A stretch of DNA of 64,000 nt from Brienomyrus brachyistius (GCF_023856365.1 NW_026042700.1:52937-116936); one strand, 5' to 3'. Shown: positions 45,292-58,336, numbered from the stretch's first letter. Program-made: numbers and translations. Notes: a model not told the origin generated them from the letters alone.

Positions 45292-46053
45292 TAGGAATTA
45301 TTAGCTCAGGTATATTTTAATATCTCCACCAATATGTTTTGAAATTAATTAACTTTTAATTAATTATTATTTGATGCTGATTAGTAACCAATTGTTATGC
45401 CGAATGGTCGGCTCCTCCAAACTCAAATGCGAATCCCAGTGAGTCTGTTAATGTGAGACTTAAATGGGATTCATTAATAACCCGTATCGCTTAATAACTT
45501 GGGTTAGTAGGCTCGTCCAGCGAGCTGGGTCACCAGGTAATGTAAACGATCGGTAGCGAAGCTCCCCTCACGGCCATGAGAGAGAGTCTCGCGATATTCA
45601 GGCGAGTTTGAGGTTTCAGAGCGTAGTAGGCAGATCGCAGAGGCAGGGACTATTGTGAGCACTCAATGACGGGAGGCTGAAGTTGTGTAAAAAGACATAC
45701 ATTTATTCCTACAACTAACATAAGACAGACATTATACCTAACAAACAATAAACATGAAATAACGGAAAAGACACAAACGATGTAATCATGAAAATGCAGT
45801 GACCAGATTTAAAATGATTAACCTAAAAAGGGAAAAAACTGTTCTGCAAAGCAAGCAGTTTGTAGGAATATAAACCTAAAGGAATATAGCAGGTGAATAG
45901 GACAGTTTAGGTTGTTAGAAAGGAAAGGAAGTTGGTTTACTTGGATGCAGGAAAGAGGGAGGTCTTTGCAGTTGGTTGCAGTGGCTGATGAGCTGATGGG
46001 TGATGGCTCTCAGGAGGCGCGGTGTTTGCAGCGGTTGTTGGAGTGGAGTCCCG
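45292..46053. other. V-exon insert (unit 3)
   Basis: Matches 3,015-3,781 of unit 1 without the extra unit-2 block. Confidence 0.7.
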
Positions 46054-46266
46054 TACTGGTGCAGAGGGTATAATGTGAAGTCATGTACTCCCATAGTACA
46101 CACTGACTCTCCACAGGAGGGTAAAGTGTGAGTCAGAGATGATCCTGACCAGCGAGTCTTCACTGTGACCATCAACAATCTGACAGCTGAGGATTCCGAT
46201 CGGTACTGGTGTGGTGTGAAGTACAGTGGAGCCTCTCTGATCAGGTTAATCTGTCAGTCACTGATG
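46054..46266 (+). pseudogene. V-type Ig exon, 3' part (unit 3)
   Basis: Contains AEDSDRYWCGVKYSGAS as in unit 1, donor at 46,267. Confidence 0.75.
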
Positions 46267-46609
46267 GTAAGATGTCTGTACTGCAGACTGTAGCCAATGA
46301 GATGCACAGTATGTAACATGTCACTGAGTCAAAAAGGAAGGACCTTAACACAAACACTGATGGAAAAATGTTTTAATATTTTAAAAATCTGCATTTTAAT
46401 TTTAATTCAATATGATAAACGAGACTTGGAAGAAGTAACAGTGTCAGCTAAATCGGGCGACTTCATGAGGTTAAATATGATAAGCAATATGTTAAAAAAT
46501 GTCAGGGGTTGGCCAAACATTTACATACAGTATGTATGTTTGTAATGGGCTGATATTCATAAACATTTCATTGCTGTGGAAATCGTTGAGTGTTTTACCT
46601 GTGTGTTGA

Positions 46610-46914
46610 AGTCCTCCAGGGCTGTCAGTGGACAAAACAGGAGGTGACGGGTGTGGATGGAGACAGTGTCAGTGTTACTATGGAAACAACAAAAGACAAA
46701 GGATGTGGTGTAAGATTGGGGGCTCCTGTGCTTCAGAGAGATCAGTGAGTTTGCATGGGAGGCCTGTCCTGATCAGGGATGACACAGAAAATAAAACCTT
46801 CATTGTGACAATGAAGAGGAAGAGGAAGGACACTGGAGAGGAAGGACACTGGCTGGTATTGGTGGCTGGTTGTGGAATCCTGCAGATTCCAGTTCATATT
46901 ACTGTTAAACATAA
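46610..46914 (+). pseudogene. Second Ig-domain exon (unit 3)
   Basis: Shares with unit 1 the GAGGAAGGACACTGG duplication and the loss of W-Y-W-C. Donor GTAATT at 46,915. Confidence 0.75.
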
Positions 46915-47088
46915 GTAATTGATTTAAATCTGCCTGTGAATTATTTATGCTTGAATATAAATAGATACATTACTAATCAACCCAGCAGTTTCACTCACGA
47001 AGGGGTTTGTGCTTCTTTGTGGGGATAATCCCCTATTTATCAGCTGTTGTGAAACAGAGTTATTTATTGGGATTATTGTTTCAATGAT

Positions 47089-47257
47089 AGTGGCACGGTG
47101 GTTCCAGTAGGCGGCGCTGTTGCTTCACGCCTCCATGTTTAGGGGTTTGAATCTGGCTTCTGCTCTGTATGTGTGGAGTTTGCATGTTCTCCACATGCTG
47201 TGTGGGTTTCCTCCAACAATCCAAAAACGCACAGTCAGGCTAATTGGTGTCTTTAAT
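47089..47257 (+). repeat. SINE-like fish repeat (unit 3)
   Basis: Copy of 4,814-4,981. Confidence 0.5.
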
Positions 47258-47525
47258 ATTGAATGTGTGTCTTCTAGTTTATGATCAGTCTGTAATATGA
47301 CAAAAATCACAGCATTTTCCACAGACATACAGCCAGTCACTTGTTATGTATACAAATCCAGACAAATCCATGTAGCTTGCAACATAATTCAGGCATTTTT
47401 TCATCTTTGTGAGGATGAATTGTTACTAATGGTGTGCAGACCTGACTAACATGTCTGTAGGTGGTTTTTCATTGCAGCGTAGACCAGTGTTACAGTTGTA
47501 CTCTGTAATATCTGTTCCAGTGCTG

Positions 47526-47858
47526 CATCCATCCATTGTCTGAAACTGCTTGTCTAACTCAGGGTCCCTATGGGCGCAAGGCAGGGAACGTCCCATGACA
47601 GGGTGCCAACCCATTGCAGGACACGCTCACACTCCATTCCCTCGCACAAGCACACCTACCGGCAATTTGACAACTCCAATTAGCCTCAGCATGTTTTTGG
47701 ACTGTGGGGGGAAATCAGAGTCCCTGGAGGAAACCCCACAATGACACAGGGGGAGCATGCAAACTCCATACACATGGAATTCCAGCGAAGACTTGAGTAC
47801 ACGTGCCAGAGGAGTGAGGCGACAGTGCAAACACTGCACCACCATGCCACCCTGATAC
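47526..47858 (-). repeat. Fish interspersed repeat, inverted mate (unit 3)
   Basis: Copy of 5,248-5,580. Confidence 0.55.
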
Positions 47859-48120
47859 AATAGATACATTAAAATATGTTAATAAAATCATTTATCTCAC
47901 CTGTTCACTATCAGTGCCCTGGGATGTGAACACTAATTCATTGTTCTCCATCTAATCATTTTCTCTGTAGAATATCTTTCATAATTTATATTTCAGTTTC
48001 AAGAGTGACCTTTTCTTAGTCTTACTTACTTCAGTCAGAATAGATTCACTGTTTTGCTCTTCAAGTTTAAATGTGATATGTGTGACTGACAGACACACTG
48101 GTGTATTATATGTCTCACAG

Positions 48121-48322
48121 GTGGGAGCAGGTTCTGGATGCTGTACTGAAAGCTGGGACTGGTGTGTTTTACCTGATTTGCACTATCATCACCATTCAGC
48201 TGCACTGGACCTCCCTGTAGAAAGCAGGAACCAATCAGAGAGAAGCAGAGGATCTCCTGGATCAGAGGAAGCTGGCAGAGGAGATGACCTTCGTGGAGTA
48301 GAATGAGTCAGACGAGCTGTAA
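48121..48322 (+). pseudogene. Transmembrane/tail exon (unit 3), frameshifted
   Basis: Acceptor TCTCACAG. One C gained near 48,215 and a base lost near 48,254 shift the frame, and the unit-1 type TAG is also present near the end. Confidence 0.55.
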
Positions 48323-48862
48323 AATAAACGGTTATGCTAACTGCAGTGAGGCCTCTCTCACTCGGCCCTGCTCAGTCTGTACAGTCATAGCATGAGAGTC
48401 AGTTAAACACAGAGGGGATGATTATCTGCTGGCAACCTGTACAACCACGTATTGGCCACTTATTCACAAGTGCTTTGCTGCCACCTGCTGGTTAATGTTT
48501 AATAATCGTTATCTTGTGAAGGTAAGACTGGTTTTTATTAAATTGTCTCTTGATTCTGAAAAAATATGGTACTATGCAAAAGTCTTGGGCCATCAAAGAA
48601 AACGTTTAATGCTATTTAATTGGGTTGTGTATATTTGCTCAGAACAAAAACACAATTATCATAAAAATATATGCAAATTAAAAGTGACACAATAAAAACT
48701 AACAAGAATTTCTTCTTTTCTCCATAAAGTTACTGATGCCTTGTTGGATCGCTAGATGAACCACGCTTTGGATCCTAAACCTCTCCTCAGGGGCACCCCA
48801 GCCATTCCAAGTATTTGTTAAATTCTGCCACCAGCTCACTTAATTAATTAATTTAATTAAAC

Positions 48863-49139
48863 AAATGTGTCATGCCCGGCTCGTCCGCTCCTCCTGTGTG
48901 CCACGCCCCCTGATTACCCACGTGTTTTCTCCCGATTGTACCCAGCTGTATCTAGTTAATTTGCTCAGTCCTGTGTATTTCAGTCCGTGTCTTACCCGAG
49001 TCCTTTGTCCGTCATTGATGTCAGTTGATGTTCGTGCCCTCGTCCCTGAGATTAAACCCCTCGTTTGCCCTGATTCTCGGCTGTCTGCCTGCTTCTTACC
49101 CGCCTGCCCGCGATCGCTGCCGTCTCCCGTGACAAAATG
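48863..49139 (+). mobile_element. Solo LTR with AAATG duplication (unit 3)
   Basis: LTR 48,868-49,134 (267 bp), the same length as in unit 1. Confidence 0.88.
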
Positions 49140-49439
49140 TTAATGATGCATTGATTAGCCATAGGAGTTGTGTTATAAAAAGATATAGGTCTATTGGATG
49201 GTTGGTGCAAATGTTTTACTAACTTTAGAAGAGATTTTGAAATGACTGGGCTGCCACACTTTGACGGACAAAATATTATAATTCTAGACCAAGATGAAGA
49301 TCATTTGAACATCATTTTCTTCGACAGCCCAAGACTTTTGTACAGTTTTGTATGTGTCTTTATACTGGTCATAATTTGTTTAAATACATGATTAATAAAT
49401 TGATACTTTACAAAACATTTCATATTTTTCTGAAATTGG

Positions 49440-49760
49440 TAATTATTAAAAATGAATTTCACAAACTTAAATGGTTTGGCTGCGATGGGCTGGCCCCCCA
49501 TCCAGGGTTTGTTCCCGTGCCCATTGCTTCCGGATAGGCTCCGGACCCCCCACGACCCAGTAGGATAAGCGGTTTGGAAAATGGATGGATGGATGGATGG
49601 TAATTATTAAAAATGAATTTCACAACTTAAATGGTTTGGCTGCGATGGGCTGGCCCCCCATCCAGGTTTGTTCCCGTGTCCATTGCTTCCGGGATAGGCT
49701 CCGGACCCCCCCACGACCCAGTAGGATAAGCGGTTTGGAAAATGGATGGATGGATGGAGG
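49440..49760 (+). repeat. RTE/Rex3-like tail, tandemly doubled (161-bp period)
   Basis: 49,440-49,600 and 49,601-49,760 are adjacent copies starting TAATTATTAAAAATGAATTT and ending in (ATGG)n. Units 1 and 2 have one copy. Confidence 0.85.
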
Positions 49761-49847
49761 GATAAATGGTTTGGAGTTTTTTAGGTCACCCCTCCTCGTC
49801 AGAGCCCACCATCAGGGACTCTTTAAAAGAGTGATGTAATCGGGAAC

Positions 49848-50082
49848 GCCCACTTTTCAATCTGCAGTACAAATACACCAGCTTGTCTCTGCTAACAACA
49901 GCCTGTGAATGTCAGTTAAGGAGGAAACAGTACCACATACATATTGGCCAACATCAAATGAAAATGTAACACACGAAAACAGGACTGCCCACTTATCACT
50001 CTGCGTAAAATCACACCAGCTTGTCTGAGCTGACAGCAGCCTCACATATCAGCTAAGGAGGAAGACGGCATATCAAAAGTAA
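49848..50082. repeat. Two-copy direct repeat, ~139-bp period (unit 3)
   Basis: Copy of 7,411-7,645. From here to 51,237 no gene is seen, only a C run near 51,111-51,122. Confidence 0.6.
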
Positions 50083-51237
50083 AAAGAAAGACACCATCAA
50101 ATGAAAATATCCCTGTGTGATCTATTGGTTTCTGCTTTCACTCCCATTAAATGACAGTAAGTCTAGTTGGTGTCCGTGGTGCTGAAAACCTGGATCAGTA
50201 AATTCCAAATGAAACTCTTTACCTGATTTAACTGTAACTCACTTATTTTGTTGGCAATGATGCTTTGTTGAGTCTAGAAAGGCGCAAAGTGGGTTTCAGA
50301 TAAATTAAATGAAGTAGTTTTGCTTAAAAACCAAAAAGCTTTGAACAATCAGTTCAGCTTTGGACTGTAGTGCTTCACAAAAGTAAAATCCATCCAGTTA
50401 AATCTCTTTATCCCCAAGTCAAGAAGATATCAAATGCAGAAGCACATTGTGGGAGATACAAGGTGCAGACACATTAAAAGCACTTTTTTTGTGGTGAACA
50501 TTATAAAACAGATTGATACACATTAAGCAGTTTGTAACTTTACATCCAGACCTACATCAGTCAGAAAAAGCAGGCGATGACCATCCCATCCAGCAGCTTC
50601 ATCTCTGATTGTACAGAATCCCATGTCAGCGTAACTTCTGAAGTCATGACTAAACTAATTTCCAGCTCTGCTTCAGTTTCATCTGTTAAATTAAATTAGG
50701 AACTAAACTAAACTAGGAGGGAATTATAGTCAAGCTACTTAAGTAGCCGAATTTTGTGTATCCACTAGAGGGCAGCCACACATAGATTCCCTTATGAATG
50801 GTTCTGATGCTTCCGGAAAGCACTGCACAAAGACCCAGGTATGCCAGTGAGGAACGGATAAAGAGCAGACGGATCCAAATACTAGCTGTAATATATAGTA
50901 TTTTCAATGAATTTAAACAAATTAATATAACAGTGTCAGAGTGTCAGATCCATGTGACTTTTTATGATTGAAGAACTTTGAAAGCCTGAATATAACTGAG
51001 GAGGCCCACGGACCCCATTATGTGTGAAACATCATTGTGGTGCTGAGAGAAACACAGGACTGCTGATAAGACCCAGATGAAGTGAATTACCTGACTTTGC
51101 CCCCACCCATCCCCCCCCCCCCAGGATACCCCCACCCCCTGTCATACAGACACCTTCCTAACGGACCTCATGATTTGTGCTGATCCACACATATGAAAAG
51201 GACCTACTGCAGTGACATTTTAAAACTGTATAAAACA

Positions 51238-51392
51238 TAATAAAGACTGAAATAAAGGCCTGAGGTCAGACCCTCTGTATGTAGCACACAGTGTTTCTGC
51301 AGAGTCTCACACTCACATCCTGTATGACGACTTTTCTGCTTTTCAGAATAAGTCTGATTTCACTGCTCTTTGCTCATTTGCAATATGAGGAA
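51238..51392 (+). pseudogene. Leader exon relic (unit 3, first)
   Basis: ATG at 51,324 opens MTTFLLFRISLISLLFAH, as at 8,886. Confidence 0.5.
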
Positions 51393-51714
51393 GTAACAGT
51401 TTAGAAAAGAACTAGACTTATTTGATTAATTTGTTTGTAGTTTAAATTCTGTGAGCATGAATGATTCACTGTGAAGACCAGCTATCAATAATTTTGCTAT
51501 GAAATCATGTTTCTAAAATGATAAGATTCTAGATGAAATCAAAATATTTATTCCTGGTAAGAGCAGGACAACAGCAGCATCAAACTGTTTTCCTTTTTAC
51601 AGACAAGAAATAGACAGGAAATGCATCAGTGCACAAACAGGTTTATGAAAATCAAAGATAGATGGATGATTTTTAAACATTTAAAACCCACAAAAAGGGA
51701 GGCAAGTGAGGTTA

Positions 51715-51836
51715 AGGAGAGTCAGGAAGTCAGTGTCAGTCTCCACAGATCTGAGGTCAGCGATACACACATAAGGCTCCTCTGATGCTCCTCTTCATCC
51801 TCTTCTTCACTGATGGGCCTCCAGGTGAGGATCACT
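51715..51836. repeat. Promoter-like module, plus arm (unit 3)
   Basis: Copy of 9,275-9,396. The next ~1 kb has no gene. Confidence 0.55.
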
Positions 51837-52875
51837 TACTCTGGGACTCCACCATTCAGCGTAGTTAAGATGAAGATACATTTTGCACAATATACTTACT
51901 ACATCTGTTTGTTTATATTCATATTGTTCCATGAAGTTTGATCACTTCCCGATTATAGTCTGTGGTGGTAGCATGTTGACCGACTGATTTTAGAATTGAC
52001 TGCAGTCTTCTTTGTGTCCACTATGTGGCAGCAGTATAAAGGAAATATCTTATTCTGTCACAGCTGCTGGTGTGTGTAAAAATTCACATACTCTGATAAC
52101 AAGTATTCTGCCTCCAACTGTTTGTCAGGGATCTGGGCAGGAATGAATTACATGCCGACTGTACATACAACAGAGATAGGCTCCTGGGAGAACTTTGCCA
52201 GAAGTTGAAACACGACTTTAAGAATGGCACTTGATACAGAGTACTCAGCTGTTTGGTTGAAACTAAATCTTGGTCTGGATTTTTACATTCTGGACCTGAA
52301 CTACCCACTGCTGCACTGACCCCCACCTTCTTCTTTTTTTTTCCCTTTGTCCTGTCCGGCAGCTTTAGCAGAATCATGGTCTGAATGCACTGCTGTGACA
52401 AACATGTTTGCTTTACCATGAGGGGTTCTATAAACTCTGTATAGGCCTCTCATGTTGATCGATTTCATTTTTTAAATTTAAAAAATGTATTTATTTCATT
52501 TTTAACCCGTAAAGTATTGCAGTGGGTGAGCTGGCCGAAGAGGATGGACAGATTAGGAGGGAAAAAAAGAAGGAAAAAGAAGAAAGGAGCAAGTGAGATG
52601 AAATGAAAGTTTTTAGCGGGTGTCTCTAACTTTGCTCTGCCATTGCATGCACACCACTTCCAGGGCCAGCCTTGCTCTCACGCTGATATACTGTCAGATT
52701 ATGCACATCTTATATGTTGTTTTAACCCTTAGCGTATTAGTAAAGGCTGTTTTGTACTTACTTGATGTGATGGTCCACTTTACTGTGGCCTTGAGCCACA
52801 TTAGAAATTTATTTCTGATATATTTAACTTAATCCTCATTTTTCTTTTGCCCATGAGCACGAAACAGCTAAATAA

Positions 52876-53031
52876 TTAGCATGATGCAGAAGTTATTCTC
52901 AGACAGGCACTTAATCTAAAAAGCAGAAATGTCATCATACACGATGTGAGGGTGAGACTGCAGACACACTGTGTGCTGCATACAGAGGGTCTGACCTCAG
53001 GCCTTTGTGTCAGTTGTTATTATGTTTGATT
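52876..53031 (-). pseudogene. Leader exon relic, inverted (unit 3)
   Basis: Minus-strand ATG at 52,938 opens MMTFLLFRLSACLRI, as at 10,497. Confidence 0.5.
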
Positions 53032-53038
53032 TGTGATT

Positions 53039-53144
53039 CTCACCTGGAGGCCCATCAGCGGATGAAGAGGAGCATCAGAGGAGCCTTATGTGTGTCTCAC
53101 TGACCTCAGATCTGCGCAGACTGGCACTTACTTCCTGATTCTCC
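53039..53144. repeat. Promoter-like module, inverted arm (unit 3)
   Basis: Copy of 10,598-10,703. Confidence 0.55.
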
Positions 53145-53469
53145 ATAACTTTGCTGTTTCTCTGTCTTTATCTGTTACTCAGGAGTCCTGAAGTCCAATG
53201 AAAAATCCGCTTTCTCCTGTCTATTTGGCTGATACAAGTTCTGCTCACTTCTGCTTGGGTTGCATGGATCACCAGCCACTTGTCACCAACTAACAGACCA
53301 CAGCCTACCTGACCAATGTCATAACTGGTGCACCTAGGTATAAAATTTAGTCTCACTGTCTCCAAAAAAGGTCACTGTCTGGAACCCCATGGAACCACAT
53401 TTTTGATTCCTTAGGCAATTTTTACACTATGTGACAAACAAAAAACAACACACAAGTTTGTCTCAACAC

Positions 53470-53815
53470 AGGCTCCATAGTCAAGAAAGCACAGCAGCAC
53501 CTCTACTTTCAGCGGAAGCTGAGAAAAGTCCATCTCCCATCCTCACAACATTTTACTGGGGAACTACTGAGAGCATCCTGAGCAGCTGCATCACGGTCTG
53601 ATTTGGGAACTGCCTCGCCTCAGATCATAAGACCAGCGGATAGGAGAGGATAGCTGAGAAGATTATTAGAGTCTCTCTCCCCTCCATCATGGACATTCAC
53701 ATCACACGCTCCATCCGCAAAGCCACCAACATTGTGGATGACCGCACCCACCCCTCACATAATCTTTTCACTCTGGCATCTGGAAAAGCATTCAGGCCTC
53801 CACAACCAGACTCAG
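53470..53815 (+). mobile_element. L2-like LINE ORF2 C-terminal fragment (unit 3)
   Basis: Longer than unit 1. The added upstream part reads GSIVKKAQQHLYFQRKLRKV, which fits the same ORF2 type. Then SILSSCITV and onward as at 10,985. Confidence 0.65.
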
Positions 53816-53865
53816 AAACATGGCGCCTGACTACTGAACTCTCAGGGACTGATCTGATACCACAC

Positions 53866-54450
53866 ACAACACACACACACACACAGCTGTGTAATTATAT
53901 CTTCGTGGGGACTCTCCATTCATTCTATGGGGAAAACTGTAATCCCAACATGACAACTTTAACCCCTACCAACCCCTAACCTTAACCATATGTAACCAAA
54001 CCAAAAACAAGACTTTTGGCATTTTTAGTTTTTTGACTGTATTTACAGATCTTTGTGAGTACCTGAAAATGCCCCCCAAAACATCAAAATAACAGGTTTT
54101 TGTCACATTGTGGGGGACATTTGGTCCCCACAATGTAATATACACCTAATCCACACACACACACAGAGTAGGTATTTGAATCTTTGTGGGGATTCTCCAT
54201 TCATTTGTATGGGCGTAACCCCAATCCCAACTATGGGAACCTTAAACATTGCAGTAGTTACCAAGCAGTAACAGTAAGCAACCAAATAAAATGCAAGACT
54301 TTTTGAATTATTCCTTGGCTGCATTCAAAGAATTTAATAAAATTCAGTATCTTCTTACTTTCGGGAACGAAAACATGTCCCTACAAAGTCAAAATAACAT
54401 GTTTTATAGCACTATGTACATAACCACCCACCCAAACGCGCGCACACACA
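53866..54450. repeat. Two GTGGGGAyTCTCC repeats with (CA)n (unit 3)
   Basis: Copies of 11,270-11,585 and 11,586-11,880. No gene is seen from here to 55,030. Confidence 0.5.
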
Positions 54451-55034
54451 CACACACAAACAGGCCTACCTACAGTATACCCTCCATAGATTACTGAATG
54501 AAATATCTGTAAAGCAGTTATTATGGCATGGCGTTTGGTTTGAACATGCAGTTTTAAGAATATTGCGCTAATTCTAAACGAAAGACTGCACTAATTCCTA
54601 AAATAGCTATATAAGAACTTTATTTACCATTAAATAAATTATAAATCAAACCAAAATTTAGTCTCTCAAAAAACTTGTATATGACATATCTTTGTTCACA
54701 TTATGAGAAATTAAAAACACCAGGACACAGAATGTGAATAACAAGAACTATAGTGTTCTTTCTCAAAAGCGTACCTACCAACGTGGCTAAAATGCTAATT
54801 GCGTTCGTCAGCTATGGAAAAAAAACAGCGGGGCACCCCAAACATCGCGGTATTACGCATTACCGTAATACTGCGTAGCAAAGACATAATGTCATAAAAA
54901 AATTACAGTCAGTATTTATAGACAGAACTGCGTGGTTTCCCATTGACAAGTAGATACATGGTTTACGGGCTTGAAGGCGGTTAGATCAACAAATCCAATC
55001 ACGCTCAGCCAAAACAAGCACGAGCTAAACATAC

Positions 55035-55218
55035 TACTATTGATTGGTTCACCTTCAAATTCGTCCCGCCCTGACAATTAATTCTCGTTTTCATTCGTTG
55101 AAAATGGCGTCAGTACATATCTTCATCCTTTCGACCAATGAAAAATTTCGCTGGTTTCCATAGAAACAAAATCAGTGCAGTTTGAACATAAACTTTCTGA
55201 CAGAGCGATGGCGCAGCG
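55035..55218 (+). promoter_or_regulatory. Promoter-like stretch with CCAAT boxes and RFX X-box (unit 3)
   Basis: Copy of 12,450-12,635. X-box GTTTCCATAGAAAC at 55,154-55,167, ATG at 55,208. Confidence 0.35.
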
Positions 55219-55604
55219 GTGAGAAGCATCTCTTCCTATGTTTCTTGCTATTTCTTCAGATTATGTTTTGTTAGCATAGTTAATTATATATTTCATTGTA
55301 TGTCGTGATATAGTTCATGCAAATATTGCCGCAAAATATAATTGAAATATATTTAAAATTAGTAGCTTAACTGTAGATGCTGTGGCCATTTTTCGTAATG
55401 TGATTGTTTATATTTAAATTGTAAGAGAAAATAATTGTGTTAAACTTAAAAACAACAAGCCTTATGGTTGATACGATTGGTTTTACTCATCCGGTCTGTC
55501 GTAATGCGTTTCATCTGAAGATGTTATTCTGAAAAGAGCCCCTATACGTTTACTTTTTAAATGTCCCATGTTGTTGAAGTAAGATTAACCGTTTGCTGGG
55601 TTCA

Positions 55605-55844
55605 TTACCATGGCGATGTTATAACGTACCGAAGCAGCGTCCTGATTTCGCCAGCGTTACTGTATAGGTTGTGAAACAGTTTTAGCAATTTGGCCGCTTC
55701 TATCGGAGTAGCCTCGATGCCACGAGCAGCCAATGAAGGCTCCATCCCTTTCCATAGGCATTCTTGGTGAATAGCATTTAGCAAATGTCTGGAGTACGTT
55801 GAAAATACAGTGTCTAGTTTGGCTTTGAGAGTATCACAGGACGG
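55605..55844 (-). CDS. Unidentified terminal coding exon, 80 codons including stop, open in unit 3
   Basis: After a minus-strand AACTAG acceptor-like site the frame runs without a stop to TAA at 55,607-55,605. It contains DTLKAKLDTVFSTYSRHLL, NAIHQECLWKGMEPSLAARG and IEAAKLLKLFHNLYSNAG, ending LLRYVITSPW. The residue mix is that of a helical, soluble protein and unlike chance translation of AT-rich DNA. There is no ATG, so it would be a last exon whose upstream exons lie at higher coordinates, but I found none. I do not recognise the protein. The unit 1 copy has a 2-bp insertion. Confidence 0.5.
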   Translation of the reverse strand, partial: PSCDTLKAKLDTVFSTYSRHLLNAIHQECLWKGMEPSLAARGIEATPIEAAKLLKLFHNLYSNAGEIRTLLRYVITSPW

Positions 55845-56349
55845 CTAGTTAATTATGTTAACCAGAATGAAAATTCCGAAAGCTGTTTCCTGGACCAACG
55901 ACCAGCACTGGGGAGCCTGGGACCTGTGGGACGAGGTGATCGACTGGGGAGAGAGGAAAGGTTTGGAGGAGTGCTCACCAGCGACACCCCCCACTGTCCA
56001 GGCTGGGGAGGTTATGGGGGGGACTGGAGGTGTGACGGACTGGTGTAAGGGAGGGGAGGGTGTGAGAGTGATAGGCAATGCTGGCATTGTTTCTGAGACT
56101 CTTCAGAGGAAACTGGCGGTGTAGAGATAGATGTGGGTCTGGTATAGATAGAAGATGTAGAAGTGGTGGAAAATTAATATTAAAGTTGAGCTTGTAGAGC
56201 TCTTGACACAGAGAAGAGCCAAAATACAAGGAAGATGAAGCTGTGGTTCTTCTGCTGCTGTTTGGGGAACATTAAATGTTTGAAACAGTATCAAAGATAA
56301 TGAATAAAGTGTGCTAAATTTTGAGATGTATAGTGGATTGTTTATTAAT

Positions 56350-57480
56350 AATTGTTAATGTGGCGCCCCTGAACCCCCTCGGTTGGCCGCCCCTGCCGGT
56401 TGTGTGGGGTCGGGGATGAGGGACTAATCGGGGCCAGTCGGGGATCTGGCCCCGGTGCCGGGGGGGGCCCACTCCTGCACGCCCTTATTGCTCCCCTGGG
56501 GCCGGACACCACATTTCATACAACACTAGAGCTTTGAGGGGCAGTGGGGAGGTTTTACTTGCACATTAGACACCACATGACACTAGGGCTGAGGAGGTGG
56601 GTATAGGCAGGTGGGGTTCTGCCGTCTGCCAGCGGTGGGGTGCCCGTTGCCTCGACTGTTCACCTGCTTTTTGCACTTTAGTTATATACACAGTCCATGC
56701 TACATTAGGGCCTTGGGGTGCAGGAGGGGGATGGGGGACTCTGCCATCTGCCAGTGGTGGGGCCCTCATACTCGATCTGCACCACTAATTTTTAATGCAT
56801 TGTAGACATAAACACACAACTCTCTCACACTTGTACATGCACACTTCACATTAACATGGGACGGGGAATCAGTGGGGGCTGAGAGGTCCCCCTAACTCTC
56901 TGTCTCTGGCCCTGCGCGTGTGGGGTGGGCCCGGCAGGTAGAAGACGGCTCTGGCCGGTGTGGGCCGTCTCCTCTTGTGGGCTGCGGGCTGGGTGGTCCT
57001 TGGCTCTGCTGCGCCGTGGGTGGGGCCCTGGCAGGCGGTCCGGGGTATCTAGGGATGCTCTGAGCCCTTCTAGGCGAATTGTAGGGTTCGGTCTGGGCTG
57101 GGCGGGGGGTCTGCCGCTCCCCGGTTGACGCAGGTCCGCTCCTGGGTGGTGGGGGGGGGGGGTGCACTTTGTTTGTATGGGTCTCCCTTAGATCATCCTG
57201 CAGTGTCGGGGAGGGGGGGGGACGTGCCGGGTCGCTACAGTGGGCGGTGATCCGTCCTGCCGGGGAGCGGGCTGGGGGGACCGTCCGCCAGGGGAGTGTT
57301 CCCGGTTGATGGGGCCCTTTGGCCCTGGACCCGCTTCCCTCGGTGGAGGGCTTGCGGGAGGGACTGGGGGGCTCGCTGTCTGTCCCCCCTATGCGGACCT
57401 CCTTTTACAGGGGTTGGGCCCCCCTTAGTCCCTCGTGGGCTCCCTCTCGGTTGGGCGGGGTGGTTGTCTTGTGGACATAT
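56350..57480. repeat. GC-rich ~1.1-kb repeat (unit 3)
   Basis: Copy of 13,770-14,900. From 57,480 to 58,330 nothing coding is seen. Confidence 0.45.
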
Positions 57481-58325
57481 GGCCATAGGCCGTGTGTTTC
57501 TTATGGTTGTTTGTACTCTGTATTCCCCTACACTTTATTTTCTCCATCCCACCATTACATCTCCAGCCCGCTGTTCCTGGGAAAAGCCACCTGCCAATCA
57601 TCCTTGGAGCAGCAGCCATTCTCAGGATCTCCTACATCACAGATCACCTAATAAACACTGGACCTGTCGACGACTGGAGAAATGGAGAAACGCTGAAGCA
57701 CACTGGGCATTTTGGAAGCATTTCATCATAATAAATTACCTTTGCCTTTACAGTTTCTGTGTACAGTTTCATTATAGTAAATTGCACTTAGTTGTGATTA
57801 CTCAGTTACAAAGACAATGGGTCACTCTATAATGGGTGATGGTATGCTTTTAGCTGTGCTTCCACAGGTTGTATCTGCCTTAGTAAATGACTAAATGTCT
57901 TTTTCACAAATGATTTTGATTATGTTTGTAGAATTAAATTAAAGGTAAACCTGTACATTGGTTAAAATAACATCTGACTGCTACAATAATACATCATACA
58001 GCGTTTTTTGTACTTATTGTGCTACCTTGGAGACATTCAGGTTGTATAATAAACAATTTTAATAAGAATTGTGTTAAGTAATTAACTTTCAAAATCTATC
58101 AATACCATGCAAAAGTGTAAAGTCAAATTTATGAGATACTTATTACAATAAACGGAAGTAGTCTGTACCATTTAAAGAGGCTTTACATCGTACAGCTTCT
58201 TATACTGGTCTGGTTGGTGGGTATAAAGGATCTATTAGAAATCTTCCTCCTCCAAATGTATCATATCATTTCATGAGTTTTGGTAGAGTGGGGGGTAGCA
58301 GGATAATAATAGGATTTACTGGTTA

Positions 58326-58336
58326 TTTTTAAACAA
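58326..58336. other. Deletion junction of unit 3 relative to unit 1
   Basis: Sequence matching unit 1 up to about 15,735 (GGTTATTTTT) joins sequence matching from about 18,926 (AAACAAAGAGG). The Tc1 element and L2 fragment lie in the missing part. Confidence 0.85.
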
